Source: Alphaproteobacteria bacterium
GTDB taxonomy: Bacteria; Pseudomonadota; Alphaproteobacteria; Bin95
Reading direction: 5' to 3'
Assembly (NCBI GenBank): GCA_022822125.1
Contig: JAJECF010000037.1
Location: forward strand, 1-64,000
Length of the DNA: 64,000 bases
A program made the translations under genes and the position numbers. Below are positions 63,286-64,000 of the stretch, piece by piece (the stretch's first letter is position 1; every line of letters begins with the position of its first letter). Under the pieces are notes generated by a model that was given only the letters and a program-made list of their open reading frames with translations, had not been told where the DNA came from and ran no database searches.

Positions 63286-63721
63286 CCCGGAGGGCCGGTT
63301 CCCGGTCTGGAGCGCGGAAGGCGCCCGGAGGGTTTCGGGCCGGTGGCATGAGGCCGGGGCAGCGGTGGTCTATGCCTGCGAAGGCTACGCGGCGGCCATG
63401 CTCGAAAAGCTGGTCCAGTGGAACGGGATTCTGCCCGGCAACCAGCACTTCGTGGAAGCCGCGATCCCGAGAGGGGCTTCCTACGAGGTGGCGACGCCCG
63501 ACATCGTGCCGGGCTGGGACAGACCGGATTGTCGGGCGCCGCGCCGCTTGGCGGCCGCCTGGTATACGGAGAAGCGCAGTCTGGTCCTGTTCGTTCCCTC
63601 GCTCGTGGCGCGCATGGAGCGCAACGCCGTCATCAACAGCCTTAACCCCGAATTCCGCGATATGCAGGTATCACTGGAGACGCCGGTGTGGTGGGACCGG
63701 CGGTTGTTCCAGTCGAAGTAA
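63251..63721 (+). CDS. RES-domain toxin without a canonical start codon
   Basis: This frame encodes a RES-family toxin: RVFRIGDPEGRFPVWSAEGARRVSGRWHEAGAAVVYACE with the conserved arginine and tyrosine, AAAMLEKLVQW, and VWWDRRLF near the end. RES toxins degrade NAD+. From the stop at 63200 to 63364 the frame has no ATG, GTG or TTG, yet the RES homology begins at about 63263. The first usable ATG/GTG/TTG (GTG at 63365) would remove the N-terminal catalytic segment. A CTG at 63251 or 63233 is the likeliest start, overlapping the antitoxin gene. A GTG overlapping the antitoxin TGA is in another frame. A small indel or a non-canonical start are both possible. Confidence 0.78.
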   Translation: MPETIRVFRIGDPEGRFPVWSAEGARRVSGRWHEAGAAVVYACEGYAAAMLEKLVQWNGILPGNQHFVEAAIPRGASYEVATPDIVPGWDRPDCRAPRRLAAAWYTEKRSLVLFVPSLVARMERNAVINSLNPEFRDMQVSLETPVWWDRRLFQSK

Positions 63722-63748
63722 GGTCTGCCAAATGACCAGGAGCCAATT

Positions 63749-64000
63749 TCAGAGGTCGCGTCCGTCCTCGTCCCTCTGTCGTCCCCGCTTCTCCTGCTTG
63801 CGCCGCCAATACCGCGGGTCGAAGGCGACCTCGTGGCTCCAGAGGCCTCGCTTCTCCCGGCGGGCTTCTTGTTCGACGCCCTTGTAGAGGTCTCCGTAAG
63901 CGGCGACGGCGTGGCCGTTGCGGACGAGCCAGGCGCCGACATCCTTGCCGTCGCAAGTTACGCGGCCCAGCACACGGCCATGCCGATCGATCCCTTTCAC
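63749..64000 (-). CDS. Thermonuclease-family protein, 5' part outside the window
   Basis: The visible 83 residues (GRVLGRVTCDGKDVGAWLVRNGHAVAAY, then EARREKRGLWSHEVAFDPRYWRR) are the C-terminal part of a staphylococcal-nuclease-like domain, including the typical LV-x-NGxA and A-x-xxGLW motifs. The catalytic N-terminal half lies beyond base 64000. It is convergent with the RES toxin gene, 27 bp apart. Confidence 0.82.
   Translation of the reverse strand: MKGIDRHGRVLGRVTCDGKDVGAWLVRNGHAVAAYGDLYKGVEQEARREKRGLWSHEVAFDPRYWRRKQEKRGRQRDEDGRDL

Overview
The window is high-GC chromosomal DNA, almost certainly from an alphaproteobacterium. Lineage markers are an imuA-imuB-dnaE2 SOS mutagenesis operon behind a GTTC-N7-GTTC LexA box (the alphaproteobacterial form), a 55-residue L33, a DctPQM TRAP operon, a PrtD/HlyD-type type I exporter and a giant Calx-beta autotransporter. 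No tRNA, rRNA, CRISPR array or replication origin was seen.

Layout: 1-898 has no supported gene but holds a perfect 16-copy 7-bp tandem repeat. 899-22709 is a surface/secretion region: an RTX-type protein, a type I ABC exporter, its HlyD-type adaptor, and a 5449-residue Calx-beta protein with an N-terminal HEASH motif and a C-terminal outer-membrane barrel. 22693-25032 encodes two tandem tyrosine recombinases. 25632-31354 has dinB, rpmG and an RND efflux pair. 31737-36040 is a metabolic block (VOC protein, FAD monooxygenase, glycerol kinase, hydroxypyruvate isomerase). 36099-39855 is a TRAP operon. 40359-48843 mixes a DUF559 protein, a CobW GTPase, a four-gene operon with a UGSC selenoprotein, an enolase-superfamily enzyme, a HigBA-like toxin-antitoxin module and a DapA-family aldolase. 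49239-55008 has a glycerophosphodiesterase, an acetyltransferase, a flavin-type oxidoreductase, mutS and a small membrane protein. 55050-60518 is the SOS mutasome operon. 60641-64000 has two further selenoprotein candidates, an NYN-domain gene, an Xre/MbcA-RES toxin-antitoxin pair and a truncated nuclease.

The main observation is that three genes carry an in-frame TGA that reads best as selenocysteine: a UGSC-family protein (43582-44103), a GNAT acetyltransferase (60641-61171) and a redoxin with a W-U-P-Y-C motif (61250-61732). In each, the frame and family similarity continue past the TGA, the TGA sits where the family has a redox or conserved cysteine, and a SECIS-like hairpin follows with its apical loop opening 17-20 nt downstream and a G in the first two loop positions. 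The GNAT case is one I do not recognise as a described selenoprotein family.

The second theme is a dispersed, MITE-like intergenic repeat with ATACCARCGGY termini and variable, nested interiors: five full copies and one fragment. One copy supplies the C-terminal codons of a membrane protein gene. Two genes (FAD monooxygenase, RES toxin) lack any ATG, GTG or TTG upstream of their conserved N-termini. All calls come from reading the sequence; no database search was run.
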